The notes: generated by a model from the letters alone, not told the origin. A stretch of 37,375 nt of DNA from Protostelium mycophagum (GCA_002081555.1 MZNV01000417.1:1-37375); one strand, 5' to 3'; shown: positions 20,818-31,375, counted from the first letter of the stretch. Numbers and translations: made by a program.

Positions 20818-22162
20818 ATGTTGAGGCACTCTTTCAGGCAATCTCAAAAATTTCAAAATGCTTTATTCAAGAGAAACATGAGTGACACAACAATCATCAA
20901 ATCATCTTTTCATCCAGAGGACAAGGAGAGGAGATTAAGATCTTATCAACAATTACAAGGAAACAGTAATAAGATACCTATCAATCAGAGAAATGATGGA
21001 AGAGTTCATTTTGTTTTTATAGAGGGTGTTGCGGCGACTGGTGATCTCTTCAGTGATTCATTAGCCATATTTTAACATCACAAGGTAAATCAACAATATG
21101 CAAGACTCTTCGCGAGAATGGATTCGCAGTTAGATTCGAGCAATTTGTGGAATTATGTAATCAGAACCCCAACTACAAACCAGAAGGCTCTATTCTGCCC
21201 ATCAAATGGATATGCTCCATCTTCTCAACCATCGAAAGACATGCAAGAGAGTTTGAGGCATGTACCTCCGTGATGTGGAAGCTGACATCGCCTGCAGAAG
21301 GACAAGCTGAAAGACAACTTGGTCTTCTTCGACAGAAGCCTGTTGACACCTTATATTTACAGCAGAGGCGACCTCAACAATCTCTTCGCATGTGATGCCA
21401 TGGCCGAGATCAAAAAGGTTGGTCTATTTTTCTTGTGTTTGGTGCGTGAACAACTTTATATAAAGGAAGATGTTCATAGATGTGTATCTGTTCATTTCTG
21501 CAATAGTACTTTGCATAGAAGAATTGCGATTCGCATTCATCAATCTTCTCAGCCTCGCGACATGTCGCGAAGAAGATTCAAAATGTCACGGCCATAATTA
21601 TATCAAAGTGTAGTTATCATTGCAGCCCTGCACAGAGACGATTTTGGTACATTTCTTTTTGTGATTTTTGGCAAGCCAGACAAAACACAATTGTATTCGA
21701 AGTCCTCGTCTGATTCCTCTGCAAATTAAATATATTCAACAATAAATGGTGAATAATAACTTTCAGGTCTACAATTGCTCTATTATCTTATGTGAAACAC
21801 CCAACAACACGGTGAAGCAGAGATTACAAGAACGCTATGAAGCCGGAACTGAAGCAGAAAAGGTGGGTATTCCTCGTTGTAGATGAGATTATCCTCATCT
21901 ACAATCAGCCGATCTTCATAAAATTTCTTCGAGATTTACTGAACATTGATAGGAAGTACGGAGGAAACTTGGTGAAATGAACGAGGAATACATCGCGTTA
22001 ATTAACGGGAGGTATGCAGAATTAGCACGAGAGGATTGGTTCGATGCCAAGTTGAACACTGATGGATCCGTTGTAGATGTGACCACAGGTAAGACATTCG
22101 TGAAAATCTCCGGGAAAAGGAAACTTTTTTCGGAAATTGTAAAATTTCTCATGAAAAACTGA
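20818..22162 (+). CDS. P-loop deoxynucleoside-kinase-like protein
   Basis: Probable nucleoside or nucleotide kinase, about 273 residues. Exons: 20818-21040, 21085-21257, 21298-21417, 21767-21862, 21953-22162. Motifs: Walker A GVAATGKST (70-78), FFDRSLLTPYIYSRGD where DRS resembles the catalytic ERS/DRS of deoxynucleoside kinases, CETPNNTVKQRLQERYEAG as the lid region, and MNEEYIALINGRY. The first 20 residues (MLRHSFRQSQKFQNALFKRN) lack acids and are basic, like a mitochondrial presequence; an internal ATG at 20878 would give a cytosolic form. Intron 2 (21258-21297) appears to be GC-AG, and intron 3 is 349 nt. The 3' end is uncertain: the open frame stops at 22162, but a GTAAG donor at 22089 could join to a short exon stopping at 22236. 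Substrate cannot be told from sequence. Confidence 0.65.
21542..21578. repeat. inverted repeat with 16-bp palindrome in a long intron
   Basis: Perfect palindrome TCGCGACATGTCGCGA (21555-21570) is enclosed by AATCTTCT (21542-21549) and AGAAGATT (21571-21578), which also pair. It lies inside the 349-nt intron of the kinase-like gene and could fold as an RNA hairpin with a 5-nt bulge. Confidence 0.6.
21877..21904. repeat. 11-bp inverted repeat with 6-nt loop
   Basis: TTGTAGATGAG and CTCATCTACAA flank ATTATC in intron 4 of the kinase-like gene. Each arm carries the recurrent TTGTAGAT word. Confidence 0.75.
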
Positions 22163-22711
22163 CGAAAAAAAATTTAATTGTGAAACCAGATTTTCATCTG
22201 AAGATCTACAGAATTATTACGGATGCTGGGATCTGATCATGCTGTGCGATCATGATAAGACTTCACCTTTCTTTATTGGATTGTAGATGAACACGGACGT
22301 ATCCGGGGTCAGGACGCATTGGGATGATTGATGCTTATCGAATGAACATCATTTCGCTCATGAGTTCTTCAGCTCGATCTCGCTGGTTTCGTTTTGCGCA
22401 CCACGTCAAAAAGTTCAATTTTTGGATCAGTTGTCACGTCTGTGTTAGTTTTGGTCGCCTTAGTAGTAGACAATAATCCGGTTTGTTACCGTGCAATCTT
22501 CCTGCTATCGTGAGTTCGAATCTTTTTTGAACGAAAGATCTCGACTTCTGTCGCACACCAGAAGACTCCTGCATTGGAAAGACAAAACAGGGCAAGGATC
22601 ACATCACTTGTCTTCAGGCATCATCATCTGGAACTTGCCAAGGAAAGCTTCCCTTGTGGGACTTCAGTTTTTACGAGAGCTCCGGAGTTTACACACAAAG
22701 AAACGAACAGC
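22163..22711. other. intergenic region before the TVP38-like gene
   Basis: This 549-bp segment contains the 3' UTR or a possible last exon of the kinase-like gene, one TTGTAGAT copy (22281) and the 5' region of the next gene. The plus-strand frame at 22574 runs into the TVP38 start but its upstream part is not protein-like. Confidence 0.35.
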
Positions 22712-24223
22712 ATGGGGAGAGGCGACATAGACCAGGAGATAGACCTACCGAATGACGAAAGCCCCGTCATGATAGACGTATCACTGACTGAGGAGGTTGT
22801 GGCGAAAGAAGAGAAAGAAGATGAGATCCCAAAATCTCTGGGAGAACGAATCTGGTATCGTCTAAAGGTGATCTCGATCACACTGTTTTCATTCAACTGA
22901 TATTTTATAGCTGCACAGGAGGATGATACTGCGGCTATTCATTCTGCTGGTGTTCTTAGTCGCCATCATCGTTTTATTTTTTGTGTTGGCGAAGACAGGA
23001 CTATTAGAGAAGGCTCTAAAGTGGGTTCATGATAAGACAGGACATTGGGGGCTTGCCATTATCGCAGTGGGAGAGATCATTGCCGGATTTCCAATACCAA
23101 ATCTCTTTACGCTCTTCGCCATTTTTGGTGGGCTCGTCTACGGTTTTTGGAAAGGTGAGCGATTTCGTCTCGTAATCATCTGTGGCCAACGTTAACATCA
23201 TTTTCTGATTCGTAAAGCCTTCTTGGTGGCTTTTCCTTTCTCTTGCATTGGATATACAGTGTCTTTCATCTTCTGTCGGCGATTCCTTCGCCACAGAGTC
23301 AAGAAGATGATGGATGAAGAATTCGCCTTCTTCAATGATGTGGAAGAGCTCATAGAGAAGGAGGCTTGGAAATTCGTATTTCTATTGAGATTTAGCCCAA
23401 TTCCTTTTGGCATTCTCAACATGATCTTGGCGGTAGGTCTTTCCCACCAAAATGGTATCTGATGTGTTCTTTACAGACAACCAAAATACCACTGCACGTT
23501 TTTGTGATCGCTGGCATCATCCCAACATGTATAGAGATGGCAGTCTACAGCTACCTCGGCACGACTCTCAAAAGTATTTCTGAGGCCATCAACTGTAAGT
23601 ATAACCCACTCATGTTCTTCTCATCTTCCCACAAAAACTGATCTCTTTAGCCAATCACATGGGACCCGTTCAGATTGCCATGATCTGTGTGAATGTCGCG
23701 GCCACCATCTTGGTCCTCGTCATCGTTGCCTTTGTCGGCAAGAGGGCATACAAAAACCTTCAAGAACAGAAGAAAAAATTGGAAGCGGAGAGGGTGAGTT
23801 CAGATCATCATTAGATGGTTGGATTCTGTCCTCTTTACAGAAATATTACAACTTGTGGCGCTCTGCGCCTGTTATGTTAGTCATCTTTCTGTGACCAAGA
23901 GTTGCTGTGATATTGCCAAGCAAAGTTATCTTGTTCTATTTTTGGGTGATGGTTGACTCCTTCAGTTGGCCGCTGAAAACATGGACGTGATTGTAGAACC
24001 TGCCGAAAGTGAGACCAAGCACATCGAGGAGAATGACAAATCACTGGAGAACGACAAATCATTGGAGAGTGACACCGAAGACGTCACTTCGACAAGATCA
24101 TTGAACCTGACAGTCGATCTCACACGTGATGACGTCACCAAAAACCAACAAGATTCTTCTGAGCTGCAAGGGGAAATCCCTGTGATCATTTCTGTAGAAG
24201 AGAGGAGAGTGGAGGAAGTTTAG
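22712..24223 (+). CDS. TVP38/TMEM64 (VTT-domain) membrane protein
   Basis: Member of the SNARE-associated/VTT family, which includes TMEM41B, VMP1 and yeast Tvp38 and is linked to Golgi and ER membrane lipid scrambling and traffic. About 377 residues. Exons: 22712-22867, 22911-23155, 23219-23432, 23477-23594, 23651-23793, 23966-24223. An acidic N-terminus (about 1-50) is followed by a first membrane span (LRLFILLVFLVAIIVLFFVL), then the family core with GEIIAGFPIPNLFTLFAIFG, FPFSCIGYTVSFIFCRRFL and FLLRFSPIPFGILNMILA, further spans, and a hydrophilic acidic tail. The F-x-R-x-SPIPFG motif is the hallmark. The start chosen is MGRGDID at 22712; the frame is open upstream, but that part is not family-like. 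The last intron has two in-frame acceptors (23840 and 23965) giving different C-termini. Confidence 0.82.
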
Positions 24224-24378
24224 AGGATGAACTTGTGGATAATTGAAAGAATCTGAATCTGGCTGGAGAGCCAAAAGAAACAGGCGAAAGCCATAAAGAT
24301 CTCGTGTTGTCTTATTTCTTTCAGTTTTGTCCTGTTGATGATCATGACGCACAAAATGTACAAAGCGATTCAGGATTC

Positions 24379-24384
24379 TTTATT
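24379..24384 (-). terminator. poly(A) signal overlapping the cupin stop codon
   Basis: Reverse-strand AATAAA is formed by the last codon CAA, the TAA stop and the following base. Confidence 0.5.
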
Positions 24385-24718
24385 GGGGAGCGGCGTCTCT
24401 TCCCTTCTCTTCTGCGACTGGGTGTGTGGCCTCTACTGCCTTGAAGTCAGATGTGATCTTGTAAGTGTGCTTGGTGTGTCTTGGCACGACCCAGGAGTCT
24501 CCAGTGGTGAGCTCAATGACCTTGTCGCCGATGTGGAGCTCGGCCTTTCCAGAGATGACGTATCCAACGGTTTCGTAATCTCTCTCAACTTGGGGTTGGG
24601 TCTCGGTGTGAGCATTTTCGTCCCACATTCTCATGGAAAGAGAGGAACCCTTTGCCAATTGCTTTTGGCCCATAGATCCAGTGGGTGCGCTGGAAGAAGA
24701 AACTTTGTACTGAGACAT
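24380..24718 (-). CDS. small intronless cupin-domain protein
   Basis: A 112-residue single-domain cupin with no intron, unlike nearly every other gene here. The core is HTETQP, then YETVGYVISGKAELHIGD, then GDSWVVPRHTKHTY, matching the two cupin motifs around a beta-barrel; His residues in motifs one and two could bind metal. The start MSQYK at 24718 was preferred over an upstream in-frame Met at 24796 because the domain follows soon after and the extra 26 residues look like 5' UTR. The family is common in bacteria, so lateral gain is possible but unproven. Enzymatic role is unknown. It is convergent with the TVP38 gene (156 bp) and divergent from VPS36 (148 bp). Confidence 0.78.
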   Translation of the reverse strand: MSQYKVSSSSAPTGSMGQKQLAKGSSLSMRMWDENAHTETQPQVERDYETVGYVISGKAELHIGDKVIELTTGDSWVVPRHTKHTYKITSDFKAVEATHPVAEEKGRDAAPQ

Positions 24719-24866
24719 TGTGGCGTGTGTGTTGTTTGTTTTGGCTTTTGTGATGTGATGTGACGAGAAGAAACAAATTCGTGTGTGTGATTTCAAAAAT
24801 TGACCGAGTTTTCACGACAGACTACAACTCGTACAAAGATCATGGCTGATTTTTAAATCGGCAGAC
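24719..24866. promoter_or_regulatory. divergent promoter region of cupin and VPS36 genes
   Basis: 148 bp lie between head-to-head genes. It is rich in GTGTGT and CACAC-like text near the cupin end; no named element is identified. Confidence 0.35.
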
Positions 24867-27019
24867 ATGTTGGATCGATGGACAGGAGCGACACTATCAG
24901 AGGGAGGAAGACCTTTGTTTTTGCACAATGAGTTGGAAATCATGATGGTCAATCACGTTGCGATATACGATGGGTGAAGAATCAAAATGAGAATCACCTG
25001 ACAGTAATGATTAATCATGCACCCTTGATCACACTATACTGACATATTAGTGATTCAAAATCAGAGTACGACAAAGGATTAGTGTATCTTACCAACATGA
25101 GAATCATTTGGACAGACGAACACAGAAGATTGGCACCGATGAGTCTCCACTTATCTCTCGTATTGTCCATGAGCGATGATGTGAGTTCATTCTCGTCATT
25201 AAATTTAATGATTATAGACTTCATACATCAAATTGGCTTCCAGTCCAAAAATAAAAATCGTTCTGAGCGGCCGCTCCTTTCGTCTATCTTTCAGAAATGG
25301 CGGGAAGGATCAATTCCTCGAAAAAATGCATAAGGCCATTTCTGGGAAAGCGTGGGTATGTACATCATCGTCTATTTTTAAATAACTTCTTTTTCCTCAT
25401 TTGAGAAAATCTACGCATAATAAAAATGATTTCAATATTTCACAAATAAATATCAAAATACATGTTCTGGAATGATGTTCTCCAGGAAAAATCGGCCGCA
25501 CCTGTGATCCCAAAACCCCAGGCAAAGGAATTCACGACAAACCAAGCTGGAATATCCGGCATCATCAGGTGGCATGATCACTCCATTTTGGATCATGTCC
25601 GTCCATCACTCCATGCAAAGATTTCAGAAACTATAATTTCATTTGTTCCCAAATCATAGCATTCGTTTGTCTTGAAGCATAGTTAATATTGTAAAGTAAA
25701 AAGTTTCTAAATCCATATCCAACTTTAAATACATGATGACTGCAGCCCTGCTGCAGTCTAGAAACAATAAAATGGTCAGGTGACTCATTTGTCCAGGCAA
25801 CAAGAAGATCGTGGGAAACAGACGGAGGAATCTCTCTCACAAGCTTTCAGTGATCTTAATGCGCTCATGACCAAGGTGATTGATGACATGAATGATGAAG
25901 ACATTAATATTAATGATCAAGACATTGATATGATTCAGGCGGGGGAGATGGTACAACTGGCGGAAAGACTTTCAGCACAGATGACAAAGAGTAGTGGTAA
26001 CACACAAGACGATTTACAACTAAGAGACGCTATGATGTCTATGGGTATTGTCTCACCAGTCACCAAGTGAGTTTTCATATGAAAATGTGTTTTTTAGCCG
26101 CATTTTATTTTCCCGCCAAACAATTCATTCTATTTCAGGAACAGCGCCGGGTCTCTATATCACGAACAACTCTCCCGCCAACTTTCAGACTGGCTTGTCA
26201 GACCATTGAAAGAACGACATGGGGGCATGATATCATTGTGCGACCTCTATTGCCTGTTCAACAGGGCTCGCGGGACGGAGTTAATATCCCCGGACGATCT
26301 GTACAAAGCTTGTACAATGTTTGAAAACATGAAACTACCGCTGAGGTGAGCCATGATATCTTATTATGACAAGTGACGTCACCGTCATAACGTTTAGAAT
26401 CAGTCATTAACCGTGTCGACCCGGTTGCTATCGTGATTGAAGTGGGGACATGTTTGACATTTCTCAGGATGAAAAAGCTGGGCAGTGGTGTACTCGTTGT
26501 AGTGCCAGGTAGACAAAATTCTCCCCTTTGAAATAACATATTGCAGCCGACAATAACGATGGAAACATTGCCAAACAGATGGAAGAATATATTAAGATCC
26601 ACGGACCACAAACCCCTTTTGAGGTGAGTCTGTCTATCGCAACCTTGGTACTGTGGCCTCCCGCCCTATATTTTCATGGACAAATAATTCCAGAAGAATA
26701 TATCTTGTCATGTGCGATTGTTCAATCAATCACCTCAAGGTCTTTCATGTCAACATGGAAGTTTATCAAAAGAATTTTGTAGCATCTTTTGTGACAAATT
26801 CAGATTTCTGTTGGGAAAAACATCTCTTTGACCCTCGCCACGGACCAATTGGAGGTTGCAATATTTATTGTAGAAAAGATCTGAGTTATGTAGATTGCAG
26901 AGAAGGAAGGGATGCTGTGCCGCGACGAGACATTCGAAGGCGTCACTTTTTATCTGAACTATTTTCTGAAAGAGTCCAACCTTGCGTGTGTCGCTGGGGC
27001 TGGAAAGCTACAAAAATAA
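24867..27019 (+). CDS. VPS36: ESCRT-II subunit VPS36
   Basis: Part of ESCRT-II, which sorts ubiquitinated cargo into multivesicular bodies with VPS22 and VPS25. Predicted 406 residues. Exons: 24867-24973, 25051-25180, 25218-25355, 25486-25568, 25797-26066, 26139-26345, 26468-26508, 26547-26623, 26740-26790, 26903-27019. The N-terminal GLUE domain (about 1-125) shows [27 protein letters not shown] and [16 protein letters not shown]. The EAP30 domain includes [48 protein letters not shown] and the winged-helix end [18 protein letters not shown]. The last two introns are the weak point: an alternative frame also stays open past 26623 (GAG/GTGAGT), but skipping to 26740 gives the expected spacing to LCRD. 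AATAAA overlaps the TAA stop. Introns (37-228 nt) are longer than in other genes. Confidence 0.85.
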
Positions 27020-27020
27020 A
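27015..27020 (+). terminator. poly(A) signal overlapping the VPS36 stop codon
   Basis: AATAAA spans the TAA stop (27017-27019). This is the third case of this arrangement in the window. Confidence 0.45.
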
Positions 27021-27157
27021 ACTTTGTGTAAGTTACCGTTATTTCGCTCCCGGACAATTCTACTAAAGAGTAGATGAAAGAAGCAATGAGACATGATTCG
27101 AACATGTTTGAGGAATGGCTCTCAGAATTGTGCGGTCAAAACATTCTTTTATCATCG

Positions 27158-28822
27158 TTAAGACTTCCATCGGTTTCCACAGTTGGTGCAGGTGTGAAAA
27201 GTTGTCATGGGCTCATCAGAACTGTTGATAGATCAGAATGATGAGAGGAAAGAGGTGATCACCTTCGAGTTTGCAGTTGGTAATAGGTGGTCTCTCTCTT
27301 TCCACATTTACCGCATCTAAACATGGTTGTGGAGGTCTGAGCACCACCACCTGCTTGCGCAGCCTTCTCATGCCATTCAGCAATTGCTTCAATCTCCTTC
27401 TTTAAAGCTTCGGGAGCCATCTCATGAGCTGTCATCTGGCATAATCTGTCGATGTGAATAAATGAACAAATACATTAGATTGAAAATGATTCTGATTGAT
27501 TTTGGAAATCGAAATGTAGACTGTTCAAAGATCGATCACCTGGCACCAGAGATTTCTCCTCTCATCAATGAATCTCTGAGTTCAGGATTTTTTGGGTTCT
27601 TCACATTGAAGGAAAGCGATCTGAACTTGGCCTTATATTCCTTGTCTAAGACGATAAGTATTCTTCATTCTATCTTCTTAATGCAATCGTAGATGATCTT
27701 GGCCAAAATGGTGCGACAAAGCCGCCACACAGAAAATAGCACAAAGACACAACGACATGCCACCCAATTTAAAGAAGATAATGAATCATGAAAGGTGTCA
27801 TTTTTCCCGTCTTTTGAAACTCACCAGTGTTACCGTTGTACAAGTCGTACAGGGCCTGCTCGATCGCATCAGCCACGTCTTCGGTAGATTTTGTGTCTGT
27901 CGAAATGAGCGTTTTGGCGGGAAAATATAAGTATGGACACACCTTGCTCCTTCTTTCCGCCCAGAGCATTTTGAAGGAGCTCCCTCGTCTTTTCTCTGAC
28001 ATCGCCATCACCAGCATTCTGCCATGTGTCACAAAAAATGAAGCATCATTCCAAACATTGTGGCGTCTCCGCAATGATTATATGACAATCCGTGGGGCAT
28101 TAAGGTGGAGGAGATCAATACCGCAATAAAAAACAACACTAGTCCAGAGGTCTCAGCATTGTGAGATCGCATCCCACCAAAAAGCTGGTTCAATGCACTA
28201 CAAACATTTCGAAGGATCATTCAGATGATCATTGATGATTTGGACAAACTCACTCTTGGTGGTGGTTGCTTCTTCTTTACAGGTTCTTCCTCCTCTTTCT
28301 TCTGCTTCTTAACAGGTGTAGAGGGTGACTCTATATGACATCAGATGCAGAACGGGAATCACAATTACCTGTCTTTCTCTTCTTATCATCGGTCTCTTTT
28401 GGCGCATCTAGAAGCTTCTTCCACTCGCTCACGAGTCGTGTGCTAAGCTCTTGGATCTGCGAAGGATGAGTTGATTAAGGAGAATGGAATACCTCTTTAT
28501 CGCTGTGCTTTCGTAATTTACCGACAGTCTTTCCGATCTTGCTGTCCTAAATACATCAGCGCGATCATAAACGATGATGTTGCGAGGAGGGGCTGGGAAG
28601 TACAACATTTAATCATACCCTCAATTGGTCAAATGTGATTTTGGCCTTGCTCAAGGTCTGAAGAGACTTAAGCATTCCTTCTGCATTATTCGCCTATCAA
28701 GACTCAGAAAGATCTTTTTCTCGTTTTTAGCAGAGTCAGTTAAACAGAGAACGTAGATGAATAGAATAACACACATCGACAGCTTTGTCCAGTCTCTTCT
28801 TTTCGGCCTTGATATCTTCCAT
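27158..28822 (-). CDS. transcription elongation factor TFIIS
   Basis: TFIIS rescues backtracked RNA polymerase II by stimulating transcript cleavage. Predicted 280 residues. Exons from the 5' end: 28775-28822, 28619-28693, 28493-28546, 28369-28456, 28254-28330, 27943-28018, 27825-27896, 27540-27645, 27263-27445, 27158-27221; phases agree. Domain I (about 1-80) is helical and includes LKSLQTLSKAKITFDQLRDS and GKTVGKLRKH. A Lys/Glu-rich linker follows. Domain II shows VREKTRELLQNAL, NVKNPKNPELRDSL and LCQMTAHEMAPEALKKE. The C-terminal zinc ribbon has FRCGKCGKRETTYYQLQTRS, then the catalytic acidic pair in SDEPMTTF, then TCTNCGNRWKS. All four zinc cysteines and the Asp-Glu pair are intact. Introns of 235 and 179 nt flank the domain II start; nothing recognisable lies in them. 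Confidence 0.93.
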
Positions 28823-29096
28823 GTCGTTCTCCGATCTTGTGACGCGATTTTTTGATCACCAATCAACGACCAATTTTGTGAATGTCCATCCAAATTTTGT
28901 TTTTTTGCATGGAAAATACGGAAGCAGAATATTATGAGATTGATATAGAGGAAGAAACAGGACACTCTGGGCTGACGTCTGCTGGTTTGAGGTCGACCAC
29001 GAGGACATTGTAGATTGTTGACATTGCGGTAGTTACCGAAAAAAAATTGCCTTTCACACCAAGTCCATTTTTCACCATCTTCGATCGTCCAAAGAC
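28823..29096. promoter_or_regulatory. divergent promoter region of TFIIS and capping protein genes
   Basis: This 274-bp spacer carries one TTGTAGAT copy at 29008. No TATA box is identified. Confidence 0.35.
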
Positions 29097-30139
29097 ATGG
29101 CTGAACCCACCCAAGAAGAACTCATAGAGATCGCCAACTCTTTCATTCTCTCCTCACCCCCAGGAGAACTCGGAGAGGTTGTTACTGGTAAGACTTTCTC
29201 TTAACATATGATTTCGTCGGATATATGTGACCCGATGTCTGAGAGGACACAAGATGTTCGTGCCCTACTTCCAGACGAGAAGATGATCAACTCTACCGCG
29301 GGAAAGACCTTCAGAGAGTACAACACGGAGCAGATGATCGCCGTCGATTCCCCCAAGGGACACAAGGTCTTGATCACCAAGTACGGAGAGGTCTCCGACT
29401 CTGAATTTTTGGACCCTAGAGGAGGTCTTGTTCTCCGTTTCGACCACATCAAGCAGGTATAGATTATAATTTTTCATATTATGTGGTTCTGAAATAGTGA
29501 CCAGCAAGTCACCGCAAATCGACCTGCCGCTGGAGAGCTCGACTCGTCAGCAGAGCCTCTGAGAGCTGCCTTCGACAAGGCTTTCGGAGACTACACCAAA
29601 GAACATTACCCTTTTGGTGCTTCCACCGTCTACGCCAAGGGAAATGAAGTCACTGTTGCCATTTCCAGTGCCAAGTTCAACTCAAGCAACTTCTAGTGAG
29701 TATACACGTCATGAGCTGGATCTAAAAGTCCATGATTAATTACATTAGCAACGGAAGATGGAGAGCTGTCTGGACGTACTCCAACGGTGAGCTCGTTGGT
29801 CATTTCAAGATCGTCGTCCACTACTACGAAGATGGAAATGTTCAATTGAATACCGAGACCACCGTTAAGGTCGCATGCCCTGCTGCTGGCGTGAGTGTCA
29901 TATGTAAATCGTCGCACATTCTTAAATCATCCTAGAGCCCAGACGCCACCGCCGCCGCTGCCGTTAAGGCCGTTCTCAAGGCAGAGCAGAGCTTCCAGAG
30001 CTCTTTGGAGGCAAACTACAGCACCATGGGAGACACCACCTTCAAGGCCCTGAGAAGAAAGCTTCCCATCACCCAGACTAAGATCGACTGGGACAAGATC
30101 AAAAACTACAAGGTTGCTACCACTTTAGGTGGAAAATAG
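29097..30139 (+). CDS. F-actin capping protein subunit alpha
   Basis: CapZ-alpha homologue; with the beta subunit it caps actin filament barbed ends and limits growth at the leading edge and in endocytic actin. Predicted 276 residues, normal for the family. Exons: 29097-29187, 29254-29456, 29505-29695, 29749-29890, 29936-30139. Visible family text: [14 protein letters not shown] at the N-terminus, [20 protein letters not shown], then the strong signature [20 protein letters not shown] and [14 protein letters not shown], and a C-terminal amphipathic stretch [20 protein letters not shown] that supplies the actin-binding tentacle region. The junction after HIKQ has a nearby alternative acceptor, which would change only a few residues. 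AATAAA follows at 30157. Confidence 0.95.
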
Positions 30140-30156
30140 AGTAACTCCCCTGTATC

Positions 30157-30162
30157 AATAAA
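30157..30162 (+). terminator. poly(A) signal of capping protein alpha gene
   Basis: AATAAA starts 18 bases after the TAG stop. Confidence 0.6.
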
Positions 30163-30425
30163 CGGTGTTCTCATCGTTGTAAATCACTGCCTTCATCCTC
30201 TCGACATCTGAGTAACTTTGACATCTGTACAACTTGGAAGTATACAGATATAGATATCAATAGAAGATAAGATATGAGAGTGGGAGCGTTAAGAGGATGA
30301 ACAAGATGGACATCGCATGGTGGCCACGAACAAAAAGAAACCAAGTTCCACAGTGACTGAATTATGCGCATTCGCATTTTCTTCCGGTTCATCTCAACGA
30401 AGATCATTACCCATCACAGTCGAAA

Positions 30426-31375
30426 ATGGCGTTATTCATTGGCAGAGTAGCCCCATCCGTCCGCGTTAGAGACTTAGAGGTGAGTTAGGGATATAACAAC
30501 GAGATTGTATCTTGTCTGAAAGTTTAAATAGGATGTCTTCAAGAGATTTGGTCCAGTCAAGCGCTGCGACGTTAAAGTCAACTTTGCCTTCGTTACTTTC
30601 GAAGATGAGCGTGATGCAGAGGATGCCTTGAAGGATGTTAATGGTATGGAAATCCAAGGATCTCGTGTTGTCGTCGAATGGGCCAAGGGAAGCCGTAGAG
30701 ATGACGCACCCAGAGGAGGAGGTGGTGGTGGTGGTGGCGGTGGAGACCTGAAGTGAGCATTTGTGATATCTCGTTCAATCACTTTCGATCACAAAATGTC
30801 ATATGACGTATGGATCAAAGTTCTCTACTGACCCTCTTAGGTGCTACAACTGTGGAGGCACCGGACACTTTGCCAGAGAGTGCCGTGAGCCCCGCGAGCC
30901 CAGGGACGGAGGTAGAGGAGGAAGTTCTCGTTATGATGACAGGGATCGCGATTATGGACGCGGAAGAGACCGCGATTTCGATCGTCGTGACTCTTACCGT
31001 CGTGATGATAGAGATCGCGATTATGATAAACGTGATAGAGATTACCGTAAGAGATCTTTGAGCCCCAGAAGATCACCCAGAAGAAGCAGAAGCCCCAAGA
31101 GAAGCCCCAGCCCTAGAAGATCCAGCCGCAGCCCTGAGGCCAAGAGACAGAGGTGATGACGTGTTCATATAGTCTCTCTGACAATTTATAGAAGCAGAAG
31201 CAGAAGCCCCGCCCCCTCTGACAGAAGAAGCCCCTCCCCTGCACCCAGGTAAAATGACGTCATATATCGTGATTATCTACAATCTCTAACGTGTTGTAGA
31301 GAGCGCTCCGCCAGCCCCCGCCGTGACTCCGAGCCCGCCGGTGATGCCCCAACCAACGCAGGTTCTCCCCAATAA
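30426..31375 (+). CDS. SR-family splicing factor with RRM, zinc knuckle and RS tail
   Basis: Resembles SRSF7 of animals and the RSZ proteins of plants; binds exonic enhancers and recruits spliceosomal parts. Predicted 239 residues. Exons: 30426-30479, 30532-30752, 30841-31152, 31192-31248, 31300-31375. Order: RRM (about 1-72) with RNP2 LFIGRV and RNP1-like VNFAFVTF; a glycine run encoded by GGT repeats; a CCHC knuckle CYNCGGTGHFAREC (spacing C-x2-C-x4-H-x4-C); an Arg/Asp-rich stretch (RDRDYGRGRDRDFDRRDSYR); then an RS tail of RSPRRSRSPKRSPSPRRS type that spans two small introns. The intron at 31249 contains both TGACGTCA and ATCTACAA words. Final residues are AGSPQ before TAA, and AATAAA lies at 31415. 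Confidence 0.92.

Noticed and set aside
21418-21766. A spliceosomal snRNA in the long kinase intron
   Set aside because: Only a weak Sm-like string and a hairpin are present; no U1, U2, U4, U5 or U6 core sequence was found.
30171-30407. 78-codon minus-strand frame between capping protein and SR genes
   Set aside because: No family text and no splice or poly(A) support; it lies in the 5' region of the SR gene.
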